NCBI GenBank assembly: GCA_964478545.1
Contig: CAYZIS010000008.1
Span: 19,916-83,915, forward strand
Direction of reading: 5' to 3'
Length of the DNA stretch: 64,000 nucleotides
Origin: DQWO01 sp964478545
GTDB lineage: Bacteria; Desulfobacterota; Anaeroferrophillalia; Anaeroferrophillales; Anaeroferrophillaceae
Of the stretch, positions 43,139-51,481 are shown piece by piece; the stretch's first letter is position 1; each line of letters begins with the position of its first letter. Both the position numbers and the translations under genes were made by a program. The notes under the pieces were generated by a model, which did not search any database, had not been told where the DNA came from, and worked only from the letters and a program-made list of their open reading frames with translations.

Positions 43139-43175
43139 GCGATTAACTGTTAACATTTAACTGTTAGCTTTAAAA
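43139..43175. repeat. R4-related fragment
   Basis: AGCGATTAACTGTTAACATT..AACTGTTAGCTTTAAA resembles one arm of R4. Confidence 0.45.
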
Positions 43176-43180
43176 ATCTG

Positions 43181-43227
43181 GGATGTTCGGGCATGGCTCC
43201 CGCTCATTCTCACCGGCCGTCCATGGC
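43181..43227 (-). repeat. R5 repeat, partial copy c
   Basis: GATGTTCGGGCATGGCTCCC..CTCATTCTCACCGGCCGTCC matches the first third of R5 copy a (31318 onward). Confidence 0.65.
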
Positions 43228-43251
43228 GGCAAAAAAAGCGAGTCTACTCCG

Positions 43252-44301
43252 TCACTTCACCGAGATACTCAGAGGATCAAGCTTCCAGTAGTACCCGTTG
43301 GGATCAGCCGCTGGATTTTTACAGTAATCAAGCCGGAAGCCAACGGCGTCATTACCAATCTCAGCATAGGGAACTGTCAATCCGAGGACCGCATCGAAGC
43401 GGGGTTGTCCCATGCAGTCACACTCCAGCAGGGATGCAGCCCGGTGCGCGAGAATCTTATGGGTTACGGTCGTCGGGTGGATATCATCCCAGAAAAGATA
43501 GCGCCCTGCAGCAACATTGCCATCATTTTCATCAAACTTTGCATCGGTCACATTGTCAAATCTCCCAATTTCAGGGTCGGCAACCATCTCTTGCAAGAGG
43601 CTGAAAGTATCAAACCAGACCACCTCAACCATCGGGTGAGCAGATTCAAACACCAAAAGCATCTCCTCAAGGAAGCTATTGAAAAAGTTGGCAAGAGCGG
43701 TTCCGTTGGCCGAAAGCGTGGCATCCTGGTTCATCCGCGGGGTGATGCCAAGATCAGGCAGATTAACGACCATGAAGGTTACGGCGCCCACATCAGCAAG
43801 CTTCTCCATACCGGTCCGGATATGAACCACGGCATCACTGACAGCAGTAGGGGCAGCAGCGGGATCAGTCAAGGCGAGAAAATCATTGCCCCCAATCCAA
43901 ATAATAAACAAGCTTTTCTCAGGCTGCGGAAAGGCAGTGGGAAAGGCTGCCGAAACCGTCAACAAGGTCGTGTAGGCCGACACCTGGGTTAACAGCCCCG
44001 GGGCATTACCCTCCACGGGATTGCTCACGCCGGTATTGGCCCCGGCAAAGGCATAGTTACAGAAATCCCCCGAGATACCCAAAGTCTTTACCAGGTATTC
44101 AACCCACACCGGCCCATCGGAAAAACGGCCCTGGTAGGGGGGTGGCGGATAGGTTCCATGCAGAACGATAAACACGTTACCACTGTCACTCAGGCTGTCG
44201 CCAAAAACCACAACATTTTTGAAATTACCGGCATGAGCAGGAATGACCAGGAAGAAAAACATGACGACAACAGCAAAAAACTTTACGGTTTCCCTTTTCA
44301 T
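43252..44301 (-). CDS. Secreted SGNH/GDSL esterase-lipase
   Basis: 349 residues with a signal peptide (FFAVVVMFFFLVIPAHAG). Block I FGDSLSDSGN holds the nucleophile Ser, block III is IWIGGNDF, and block V DDIHPT gives Asp and His. The pattern is that of thermolabile-haemolysin/phospholipase-like SGNH hydrolases. After the catalytic part (about residue 285) comes a 60-residue tail with a paired Cys (LECDCMG) and GYYWKLDPLSISVK at the end; the remnant at 2416-2705 shares this tail. Substrate unknown, perhaps a lipid or acylated glycan. Monocistronic. Confidence 0.85.
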   Translation of the reverse strand: MKRETVKFFAVVVMFFFLVIPAHAGNFKNVVVFGDSLSDSGNVFIVLHGTYPPPPYQGRFSDGPVWVEYLVKTLGISGDFCNYAFAGANTGVSNPVEGNAPGLLTQVSAYTTLLTVSAAFPTAFPQPEKSLFIIWIGGNDFLALTDPAAAPTAVSDAVVHIRTGMEKLADVGAVTFMVVNLPDLGITPRMNQDATLSANGTALANFFNSFLEEMLLVFESAHPMVEVVWFDTFSLLQEMVADPEIGRFDNVTDAKFDENDGNVAAGRYLFWDDIHPTTVTHKILAHRAASLLECDCMGQPRFDAVLGLTVPYAEIGNDAVGFRLDYCKNPAADPNGYYWKLDPLSISVK

Positions 44302-44491
44302 CTCTTACGCCTTTTCATGTTTACAGGTTTAATGTGACTACTGAACAGATGCATCCCAAACTCATTTCCCCTTCACCATCCTAAAATGATTCTATCCTGC
44401 CGCAAACCCGGAAGATATCTTCCGACTCTGCCCAGTGTACCGGCAAACGTAACAACAAAAACCGGATAAGTCAATAAACCAATATATCAAC

Positions 44492-44734
44492 TGGAATTCC
44501 GATATAAGATCATAATTATATCTCAACTTTGGTTGCTTCTGGTGCTTTTGGCGCTCGATTGACTGCTTTTTCAGCGGCTCATTGCGCTAAAATTACCAAA
44601 CTCGCCCTTTCAGGGCTCAAACATGGCAATTTTAACGCTCCATTTGCCGGAAAAAGCAATGTCATCTCACGATGTCGCACCAGAAGTAACCCAGATTGAG
44701 CAAATGATAACAGTTTCCTTATATCGGAATTCCA
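44492..44734. repeat. Palindromic element with perfect 17-bp termini and an R1 core (copy C)
   Basis: TGGAATTCCGATATAAG at 44492-44508 and its exact reverse complement at 44718-44734. Inside, CTCAACTTTGGTTGCTTCTGG-type arms (about 44523-44542 and 44678-44700) pair imperfectly. The centre (about 44541-44680) matches the R1 MITE core but lacks the CAGTAGTGTCCGGT termini. The whole 243 bp could fold as one hairpin. It occupies most of the 44302-44991 gap; no gene is there. Confidence 0.8.
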
Positions 44735-44828
44735 ATATATAAATAAGCCAATACTATCACCTTAATTTCCGTTGACATCAACAGGGAGGTATATTAGTTT
44801 GTCATCCGGAGATATAAATCTCCGGATG

Positions 44829-44865
44829 AGCGGTTAGCTATCAGCTTTTAGCCCTCAGCTTAACC
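44829..44865. repeat. R4-related fragment
   Basis: AGCGGTTAGCTATCAGCTTT..AGCCCTCAGCTTAA matches the first arm of R4. Confidence 0.5.
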
Positions 44866-44991
44866 AGTACCATGTTCAATATTTTACTGAAAGCTGACCA
44901 CCAATTACTGAAAACAGTTTCGGCAGACAAAGTACCAGACAACAATAATTTCAGCTCTACTATCTCACAAAAAGTAATTTGACAAGGAATT

Positions 44992-46566
44992 ATGGTTAAC
45001 CCTATGAAACGAACACCTGCCTTTTCATTGTTTCTTATGATGATGGCCCTACTTTTCCTGCTGTTGGTTACCGGCGGCTGCGGCGGCCATGGCTCCCTGA
45101 CCGGCACGGCAAAGTCTCTCTATGAAACCGGCGAACGAAATTACCGCCATAAAAATTTCTCCGACGCCATCGGAATCTACCAGCAGGTCCAAAATGAGTA
45201 TCCGGATTCGGAATACGCCAGGCGATCCCTGCTGCGGGTGGCGGACTGTCACTACCGCAAAAATGAGCTGGATGAAGCAGCCACCAATTACACCGACTTT
45301 CTCAAGTTCAACACCGATCATTCCATGGCTCCATATGCCTCCTATCAGCTGGGAATGACCCATTATGTACGGCTGAAAACCATCGATCGGGACCTGACCC
45401 CTTTGCGCGATGCCTTGACAACTTTTGAAAAAGCACTGAAAAACTATCCGGATTCACCGCCCTACATGGAAAAGATTATTCAGCGGATTAATGACTGCAA
45501 GCGACGCTTTGCCAAACGGGAATTTTATGTAGGCCTGTTTTATTTCAAACAAAAACGTTACAGGGCAGCCGTCAGCCGGTTCCACTATCTGCTGGCCACT
45601 TATCCCGGTTTCATCGATGATAAAGCCCTCTATTTTATGGGAGTCTCCTATCTTAACCAGGGAAAATCCGAGGAGGGGCAGAAAGCTCTGCTGGCTTTAA
45701 CCAGCGGTTTTCCCCAAAGTCCCTATACTCAGGAAGGGCGGCGATTTTTGGGGGAAAAGAAGGGCCCGGGGATCAAACTTGGATTTCTCATTCGTGATTA
45801 TTTCATCAGCAAACAGGGTGATATCAAAGATGATTATCTGACCACTACCTTTATGCCGGCCAATTATTCGCCCAGGATGGCTGGCCTGCTCCTGGGTCAA
45901 TACCACCAAAAGCCTACAGCCCCACCTGAAGAAGTAACTTTTGAATCGCTTTTCCGGGACCGACAATCAATTTCGGGGAAAAAGACAGCAACAACATCCA
46001 AACAAGCGTCAATCCCCAATTGGTCAGCAAGCACATCCGCCAGCCCGCAAATAACGCCAGGAAAAAGCACAAAAAAGACCGGCCAGGCGAAACCAAGATC
46101 CACAGCCAACCGAACTAGATCGGCCACCACCCCCCAGCAGGGATATCGTCAAGCCCCGGTCAGCAACCTCCAGGAACCGCTGGAGATTATTTCAGACTGG
46201 ACGGAGGCAAACCAGCAGCAGGGGACCATCACTTTCGGCGGCAAAGTGATCGCCAAGCAGCGGGACATGGTCCTCTACGCGGACCAGTTAACCAATTATT
46301 TCGACATGGAAACCCGCAGCCTGGTGAAAGCGGTGGCCTCGGGCAGCGTCAAGGTAAGTCAGGCGGATAAGTTTGCCACCTGTGAGCAGGCGACCCTGGA
46401 ACAAGGACAGCGGATTATTGTTTTACAGGGAAATGCAGTCATGTGGCAGGGAAACAACCGGGTAACCGGCGAACGGATTGTTATTTATCTCAACACCAAC
46501 CAGGCCGAGGTCTTCGGTAAACCGGATGGGAAGGCCAAAATCCGCATCAATCCCAAGAAGAAATAA
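44992..46566 (+). CDS. BamD-like TPR lipoprotein fused to an LptA/OstA domain
   Basis: 524 residues. The N-terminus has a lipoprotein signal (LLFLLLVTGGC, Cys30; the -3 position is atypical). Residues about 35-255 are BamD-type TPR units: LYETGERNYRHKNFSDAIGI, FEKALKNYPDSPPYMEKIIQ, then FAKREFYVGLFYFKQKRYRA. A Thr/Ser/Lys/Pro-rich linker (about 325-400) leads to an OstA domain (about 405-515: ISDWTEANQQQGTITFGGKV, NAVMWQGNNRVTGERIVIYL). BamD assembles outer-membrane proteins, and LptA carries LPS across the periplasm. Having both in one chain is unusual. Start: ATG 44992 has AAGGA 3 bases away; ATG 45004 is the alternative. Confidence 0.85.
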   Translation: MVNPMKRTPAFSLFLMMMALLFLLLVTGGCGGHGSLTGTAKSLYETGERNYRHKNFSDAIGIYQQVQNEYPDSEYARRSLLRVADCHYRKNELDEAATNYTDFLKFNTDHSMAPYASYQLGMTHYVRLKTIDRDLTPLRDALTTFEKALKNYPDSPPYMEKIIQRINDCKRRFAKREFYVGLFYFKQKRYRAAVSRFHYLLATYPGFIDDKALYFMGVSYLNQGKSEEGQKALLALTSGFPQSPYTQEGRRFLGEKKGPGIKLGFLIRDYFISKQGDIKDDYLTTTFMPANYSPRMAGLLLGQYHQKPTAPPEEVTFESLFRDRQSISGKKTATTSKQASIPNWSASTSASPQITPGKSTKKTGQAKPRSTANRTRSATTPQQGYRQAPVSNLQEPLEIISDWTEANQQQGTITFGGKVIAKQRDMVLYADQLTNYFDMETRSLVKAVASGSVKVSQADKFATCEQATLEQGQRIIVLQGNAVMWQGNNRVTGERIVIYLNTNQAEVFGKPDGKAKIRINPKKK

Positions 46567-46570
46567 GATT

Positions 46571-46779
46571 CAGCAGTGTCCGGTATGCTTTTTGTGTTGT
46601 CTACAATATCTTTAACTGGTGCTGTTTCAGCGCGACATCGTGAGATGACGTTGCTTTTCCCGGCGAATAGAGCGTAAAAATTGCCCTGTTTGAGCCCTGG
46701 AAGGGCGAGTTTGGCAATTTTAGCGCCATGAGCCGTTAAAAAAGCAGGCAATCGAGCACCGAGATCAGCTCCGGTTGAC
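46571..46779 (-). repeat. R1 MITE-like element, copy D, overlapping the mtnA 3' end
   Basis: Inverted copy. The terminus CAGCAGTGTCCGGTATG is at 46571, and the core (reverse complement CTCACGATGTCGCGCTGAAA, CGGCTCATGGCGCTAAAATT) is well kept. The other end, near 46779, lacks its terminal repeat and starts at GTCAACCGGAGCTGA. That stretch encodes the last four residues and stop of mtnA. Confidence 0.85.
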
Positions 46780-47817
46780 TTGGTGCAATTGAGCCAGCAA
46801 TTCTTCTGGCTTGTAAATCCCTTTTTCGGTAATAATCCCCGTAATATATTTTGCCGGGGTCACATCAAAAGCCGGATTATAGACCGCCACCTCCGGCGGG
46901 GCGATATACTGCCCGCCGATGGTCAGCACTTCTTGCCGATCCCGTTCCTCAATGGGAATTTTTCCCCCGCTGTCCAAGGCAAAATCAATGGTTGAACAGG
47001 GTGCCGCCACATAAAAAGGCACTTGGTGTTCCCGGGCAATGATCGCCACCCCATAGGTTCCAATTTTATTGGCCGTATCACCATTGGCGGCAATCCGATC
47101 AGCCCCGACCACCACCAGATCAACCATACCCTTGCCCATGAAATGGGCGGCCATATTATCGGTAATCAGGGTCACCGGGATCCGGTCCCGCTGCAATTCC
47201 CAGGCTGTCAACCGGGCCCCCTGGAGCAAAGGCCTGGTTTCATCGGCCAGTACTTCCCGTATCTTCCCCCGTTTATGGGCTGCCCTGATGACTCCAAGGG
47301 CAGTTCCATAGCCAGCACAGGCCAGGGCTCCGGCGTTACAATGGGTCAGAACCCGGGCGTTTTCAGGAACAATTTTGGCTCCCAAAGCACCAAGTTTACG
47401 ATTGGTTTCAATATCTTCCTGCCAAATCTGGCAGGCTTCACTAACCAGGATATCAACGGCTTCACTGGCGGCAAGCCCACTGTCCACTGTCCGCTGCCAG
47501 ACTTTTCGCATACGCTCAAGGGCCCAGAAGAGATTTACCGCTGTTGGCCGGGTGGCGGCCAGCAGCTGACATACCGGCTCAAACCGGTCCCAAAATCCCG
47601 TCTTACCAGCATCAGCCAATTGCTTTTTCATCCCCAGAGCCACGCCCATAGCCGCAGCGACGCCAATAGCCGGCGCCCCCCGGATGACCATGGTTTTGAT
47701 CGCCCGGGCAACTTCTTCCGCTGTACAGCAGGTAACATACACCTCTTCAAGGGGCAAGCGGGTCTGATCGATCATAACCACGCCTTCAGGCTGCCAGGAA
47801 ATGGTTTTAAAAGACAT
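46765..47817 (-). CDS. mtnA: S-methyl-5-thioribose-1-phosphate isomerase
   Basis: 350-residue eIF2B-like enzyme of methionine salvage, opening the ring of methylthioribose-1-phosphate to the ribulose form. Signatures: MVIRGAPAIGVAAAMGVALG, LTHCNAGALACAGYGTALGV with the catalytic Cys, VGADRIAANGDTANKIGTYG with the catalytic Asp, and NPAFDVTPAKYITGIITEKG. Its ATG overlaps the gatC stop by one base. The C-terminal VNRS and stop codon are supplied by MITE copy D, so the original end was probably replaced without harming the fold. Confidence 0.96.
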   Translation of the reverse strand: MSFKTISWQPEGVVMIDQTRLPLEEVYVTCCTAEEVARAIKTMVIRGAPAIGVAAAMGVALGMKKQLADAGKTGFWDRFEPVCQLLAATRPTAVNLFWALERMRKVWQRTVDSGLAASEAVDILVSEACQIWQEDIETNRKLGALGAKIVPENARVLTHCNAGALACAGYGTALGVIRAAHKRGKIREVLADETRPLLQGARLTAWELQRDRIPVTLITDNMAAHFMGKGMVDLVVVGADRIAANGDTANKIGTYGVAIIAREHQVPFYVAAPCSTIDFALDSGGKIPIEERDRQEVLTIGGQYIAPPEVAVYNPAFDVTPAKYITGIITEKGIYKPEELLAQLHQVNRS

Positions 47818-48110
47818 TATTCGATCACCTGTGGCACCTGAAAATAAAACCCTTTCCGCTGGGGGGCATTTTTCAACGACTGCTCGTGGCTGAAAGATTC
47901 ACCCCGCTCATCATCCCTGAACGGAGTATCCATGGAAATCACATGAGCGGTCGGTTCCACACCACGGGTGTCGATTTCATCCAGCTTGGCCACATAGCCG
48001 AGGATATCACCAAGATCTTTGCCATAGGAATCCAGCTCCTGTTCGTCCATTTCCAGCCGAGCCAGAGCAGCCACATGTCTCACCTCTTTTTTACTGATTT
48101 GTTCACTCAA
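47817..48110 (-). CDS. gatC: Asp-tRNA(Asn)/Glu-tRNA(Gln) amidotransferase subunit C
   Basis: 97 residues, normal length. GatC stabilises GatA in the transamidase that corrects Glu-tRNA(Gln) or Asp-tRNA(Asn). Core motif: VRHVAALARLEMDEQELDSY, DILGYVAKLDEIDTRGVEPT, and the end PQRKGFYFQVPQVIE. The start codon is TTG (48110), supported by AGGTGG six bases upstream. gatA does not follow; mtnA does, coupled by a one-base overlap. Confidence 0.94.
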   Translation of the reverse strand: MSEQISKKEVRHVAALARLEMDEQELDSYGKDLGDILGYVAKLDEIDTRGVEPTAHVISMDTPFRDDERGESFSHEQSLKNAPQRKGFYFQVPQVIE

Positions 48111-48224
48111 TTATACCACCTCTTCAAGATACGAGCTTGGATCAAGACAATTATCTATCGACAGATTCACACTATAGGAAAAACCTTTATCGTCAACCTG
48201 ACAGCAAAAGCAAAGTTCAGAGCC

Positions 48225-48251
48225 AAAAAAAGGCGGCTTTTACAAGCCGCC
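48225..48251 (-). terminator. Rho-independent terminator of the nuo operon
   Basis: On the minus strand GGCGGCTT GTA AAAGCCGCC is followed by seven T. It lies just after the nuoN stop codon. Confidence 0.9.
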
Positions 48252-48279
48252 AGATTTATTTTAGTATCATGATGCCTTG

Positions 48280-49755
48280 TTACATGAGCATCGTCTGTAT
48301 AGACTGACGAGCCATATCCCAAAAATAAGAAGGGAAAATACCCATCTGCAAAACCCCGACTACAGCCAACACCAAGCCAACCACTATCGCCGGGGAAGGT
48401 TTAGACATAACAATATCCTGTTCTGCTTCCTTAAAATACATCACCACCACTACCCGCAGGTAGTAATAGAGGGAAATAACACTATTAATTACCCCGAAAA
48501 TCGCCAGCCAGATAAACCCGGCCTTCATCGCTGAACTGAAAATATAAAATTTCCCGATGAATCCTGATGCCGGTGGCACTCCCCCCATGGAAAACATGAA
48601 AAGAGCCATGGCCAAGCCCATCAACGGATATTTAAAGCCCAAACCGGCAAAATCATCCAACTCGGTATACTCTCCCCCTTTTCGACCCAACAAAGCAATG
48701 ACCCCAAAAGCCCCAAGATTGGTAAAAGCATAACTTAGCAGATAAAAAAGTATGGCCGACTGCCCCTGTTTAATACCAGCGACGATGCCCACCAGCAGAT
48801 AACCGGCATGAGCGATACTGGAATAAGCCAGCATGCGCTTGATATTGGTTTGGGATAAGGCCACGACGTTCCCGATGGTCATGGTCAGGAAAGTGAACAA
48901 CCACATAATCCCGGTCCAATCAGCCTGCAGATGCCCCAAAGCAACGAAGAAAACCCGGAGTAGCGCCGCAAAAGCCGCCGCTTTAACCCCGGTGGCCATA
49001 AAACCGGTAATCGGGGTCGGAGCTCCTTCATAGACATCAGGGGTCCACATATGGAAAGGAAACATGGCAACTTTAAAACCAAAGCCAACAGTCATCAAGG
49101 CCATCCCACCCAGGAGCATTTTGGAATGAATGACTTCCGGATGAGCAGTCAGAAAAGCGTTGATTTTAACCAGATCCAAAGTCCCGGTACTACCAAAGAT
49201 AAGGGCAAAGCCAAAAAGTAGGAAACCGGACACGAAGGCACCCAGCAAAAAATATTTCATCGCCGATTCGATGGATCGATCATCATCGGACCTAAAAGCG
49301 GCCAAAGAATAAATGGAAATAGACATGGTCTCCAAGGCCAGGAAGATCATCATCAGGTTACCGGCAGCCCCCATAAAACACATGCCCACAGCAGCAAAAA
49401 GCAACAAACAGTAATACTCCCCACAATTAATCCGGGGAAAGAATTTCTGATAGTTGATAGACGTCATAATGGTCAACCCGGCGACCACACAGACAATCAA
49501 GGAAATGAAGGATGAGAACCCATCCGCCAGAAGCATCCCATTATAAGCTGACTCTCGAATCCCATTAATCATCAAGGTACTTACCAAGGCGACGACCACC
49601 CCCACCAGGGAAATATAGCCAAGAGAGGACGTCTTTTTATCCTGCGGGCTGAATACATCAAGCAGCAAAACCGCCAAGGCCGTCAACGAAAGTATAACCT
49701 GGGGCAATATTGCCTTAACATTTAGCGCCGGGACGACAAATTCCAGCATCTCCAT
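48280..49755 (-). CDS. nuoN: NADH-quinone oxidoreductase-type subunit N
   Basis: 491-residue antiporter-like proton-pumping membrane subunit of complex I, from the ATG at 49755 (GGAGG six bases upstream). Around 14 hydrophobic helices. Landmarks: MKYFLLGAFVSGFLLFGFAL, FPFHMWTPDVYEGAPTPITG, and KRMLAYSSIAHAGYLLVGIV with the key Lys residues. Last gene of the operon, 54 to 72 bases after nuoM, followed by a terminator. Confidence 0.95.
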   Translation of the reverse strand: MEMLEFVVPALNVKAILPQVILSLTALAVLLLDVFSPQDKKTSSLGYISLVGVVVALVSTLMINGIRESAYNGMLLADGFSSFISLIVCVVAGLTIMTSINYQKFFPRINCGEYYCLLLFAAVGMCFMGAAGNLMMIFLALETMSISIYSLAAFRSDDDRSIESAMKYFLLGAFVSGFLLFGFALIFGSTGTLDLVKINAFLTAHPEVIHSKMLLGGMALMTVGFGFKVAMFPFHMWTPDVYEGAPTPITGFMATGVKAAAFAALLRVFFVALGHLQADWTGIMWLFTFLTMTIGNVVALSQTNIKRMLAYSSIAHAGYLLVGIVAGIKQGQSAILFYLLSYAFTNLGAFGVIALLGRKGGEYTELDDFAGLGFKYPLMGLAMALFMFSMGGVPPASGFIGKFYIFSSAMKAGFIWLAIFGVINSVISLYYYLRVVVVMYFKEAEQDIVMSKPSPAIVVGLVLAVVGVLQMGIFPSYFWDMARQSIQTMLM

Positions 49756-49826
49756 CACGTTCCTCCACACTCATTCACAGAAGGGATTAGCTCAGCGAGC
49801 GCTCGCCACTGCTTATTTAAACTGTC

Positions 49827-51416
49827 TTAATTATTCAACTGTTTATTTTTACTATCTTTCGCCGTCAGCACCACAGCGATCCTGTCTCCAAGACTCTGCG
49901 GCTGCTGCTGAGCATAAGCCTCATAACGGGTATTAAAATCTATAAGAAAATGGGAGACTGTGGCATCCATCTTCCGCAAAAAAAGACCGGGGAAAAATCC
50001 CATGACGAAGACCAGCACAGCCAAGGGCAGTAAAGTTACAATCTCACGGACATTAAGGTCTTTCAACTTCTGGTTTTCCGGTTTATCCAGGGGGCAGAAC
50101 ATCACCCGCTGATACATCCACAGCATATAAATCGCCCCAAAAATAGATCCAGAGGCTGCAACCACTGCAAATATCGGAAAACTGCGGAAAGCCCCGATCA
50201 GAATCATGATCTCACCAACAAAACCATTGGTGCCCGGCACCGCCACCGAGGACAGGGTGGCAATCATGAAAAAGGTGGCAAAAATGGGCATAACCTTGGC
50301 CACTCCACCAAAATCCTTGATCATCCTGGTATGGCGACGCTCATAGATCATGCCGACAATTAAAAATAGCGCTCCAGTACTGATTCCATGATTAAGCATC
50401 TGGTAGAGACCACCTTCAATCCCCTGCATATTCAGGGCGAAAAGACCAAGCATCACATAGCCCAGATGACTGACACTGGAATAAGCTACCAGCTTTTTCA
50501 TGTCAGGCTGTACCATGGCTACCAAGGCACCGTAGATAATTCCAATTACCGCCAAAGTGGCCATAACCGGCGTGAACTGATGGGTGGCATAGGGAAACAG
50601 AGGCATGGCGAAGCGCAGGAATCCATAAGTACCCATTTTCAGCAAAACCCCGGCCAGAATGACACTGCCGGCGGTGGGAGCCTGTACATGAGCGTCAGGC
50701 AACCAGGTATGCAGCGGGAACATGGGAACCTTGATGGCAAAGGAGACAAAGAATGCCAGACACAACCAGAACTGCACCGAAATGGGAATATTAAGTTTAT
50801 ACAATTCAAGGATGCTGAAGGTATAAACACCGGTAACCTTATAATTATAGTAATAGAGGAAAATAATGGACAGCAGCATAAAGACGCTGCCAGCAGCCGT
50901 ATAAATGAAGAACTTAACGGCGGCATAAATCTTTTGCGGACCACCCCATACTCCGATCAGCAGGTACATAGGAATCAGCATCAATTCCCAAAACACATAG
51001 AACAAAATCAGATCAAGGGATACCAGTGCCCCAAGCATGGCCGTTTCCAACAACAGCAGGCAGACCATGTATTCCTTCACGTATTTCTGAATATAGGACC
51101 AGGAACTAAGTACGCAGATTGGCGTCAGAAAGGTTGTCAGAATAACGAGCCAAAGGCTGATACCGTCAATTCCCATATAATAATTAATGCCAAAACTTTT
51201 AACCCAGGGTATTAATTCCACAAACTGCATGTTATGGGTGACATTATTAAAATAAAAAATCAACGGCAGGGAGATAAAAAACTCAATGACCGTAAAAGCG
51301 ACCGCTGTACCCCGCAGAACGTCTTTGTTTTCCTTATCAATTATCGACAAAATGAGGACGCCGAAAATCGGAAAGAAAGTCACCAGACTGATAATCGGAA
51401 AATTCAATTGATTCAT
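49827..51416 (-). CDS. nuoM: NADH-quinone oxidoreductase-type subunit M
   Basis: 529-residue antiporter-like proton-pumping subunit. Landmarks: SFAIKVPMFPLHTWLPDAHV, APTAGSVILAGVLLKMGTYG, and KKLVAYSSVSHLGYVMLGLF. About 14 hydrophobic helices and the conserved Glu in the FWELMLIPMYLLIG helix. A hydrophilic C-terminal tail (KDSKNKQLNN) is present. Placed between nuoL and nuoN as usual. Confidence 0.96.
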   Translation of the reverse strand: MNQLNFPIISLVTFFPIFGVLILSIIDKENKDVLRGTAVAFTVIEFFISLPLIFYFNNVTHNMQFVELIPWVKSFGINYYMGIDGISLWLVILTTFLTPICVLSSWSYIQKYVKEYMVCLLLLETAMLGALVSLDLILFYVFWELMLIPMYLLIGVWGGPQKIYAAVKFFIYTAAGSVFMLLSIIFLYYYNYKVTGVYTFSILELYKLNIPISVQFWLCLAFFVSFAIKVPMFPLHTWLPDAHVQAPTAGSVILAGVLLKMGTYGFLRFAMPLFPYATHQFTPVMATLAVIGIIYGALVAMVQPDMKKLVAYSSVSHLGYVMLGLFALNMQGIEGGLYQMLNHGISTGALFLIVGMIYERRHTRMIKDFGGVAKVMPIFATFFMIATLSSVAVPGTNGFVGEIMILIGAFRSFPIFAVVAASGSIFGAIYMLWMYQRVMFCPLDKPENQKLKDLNVREIVTLLPLAVLVFVMGFFPGLFLRKMDATVSHFLIDFNTRYEAYAQQQPQSLGDRIAVVLTAKDSKNKQLNN

Positions 51417-51481
51417 CTACACATCTCCTTAGCCTGAAAGGAACTTAGGGTTTTCTTAAATCGTACAGGTCGCAATCTACT

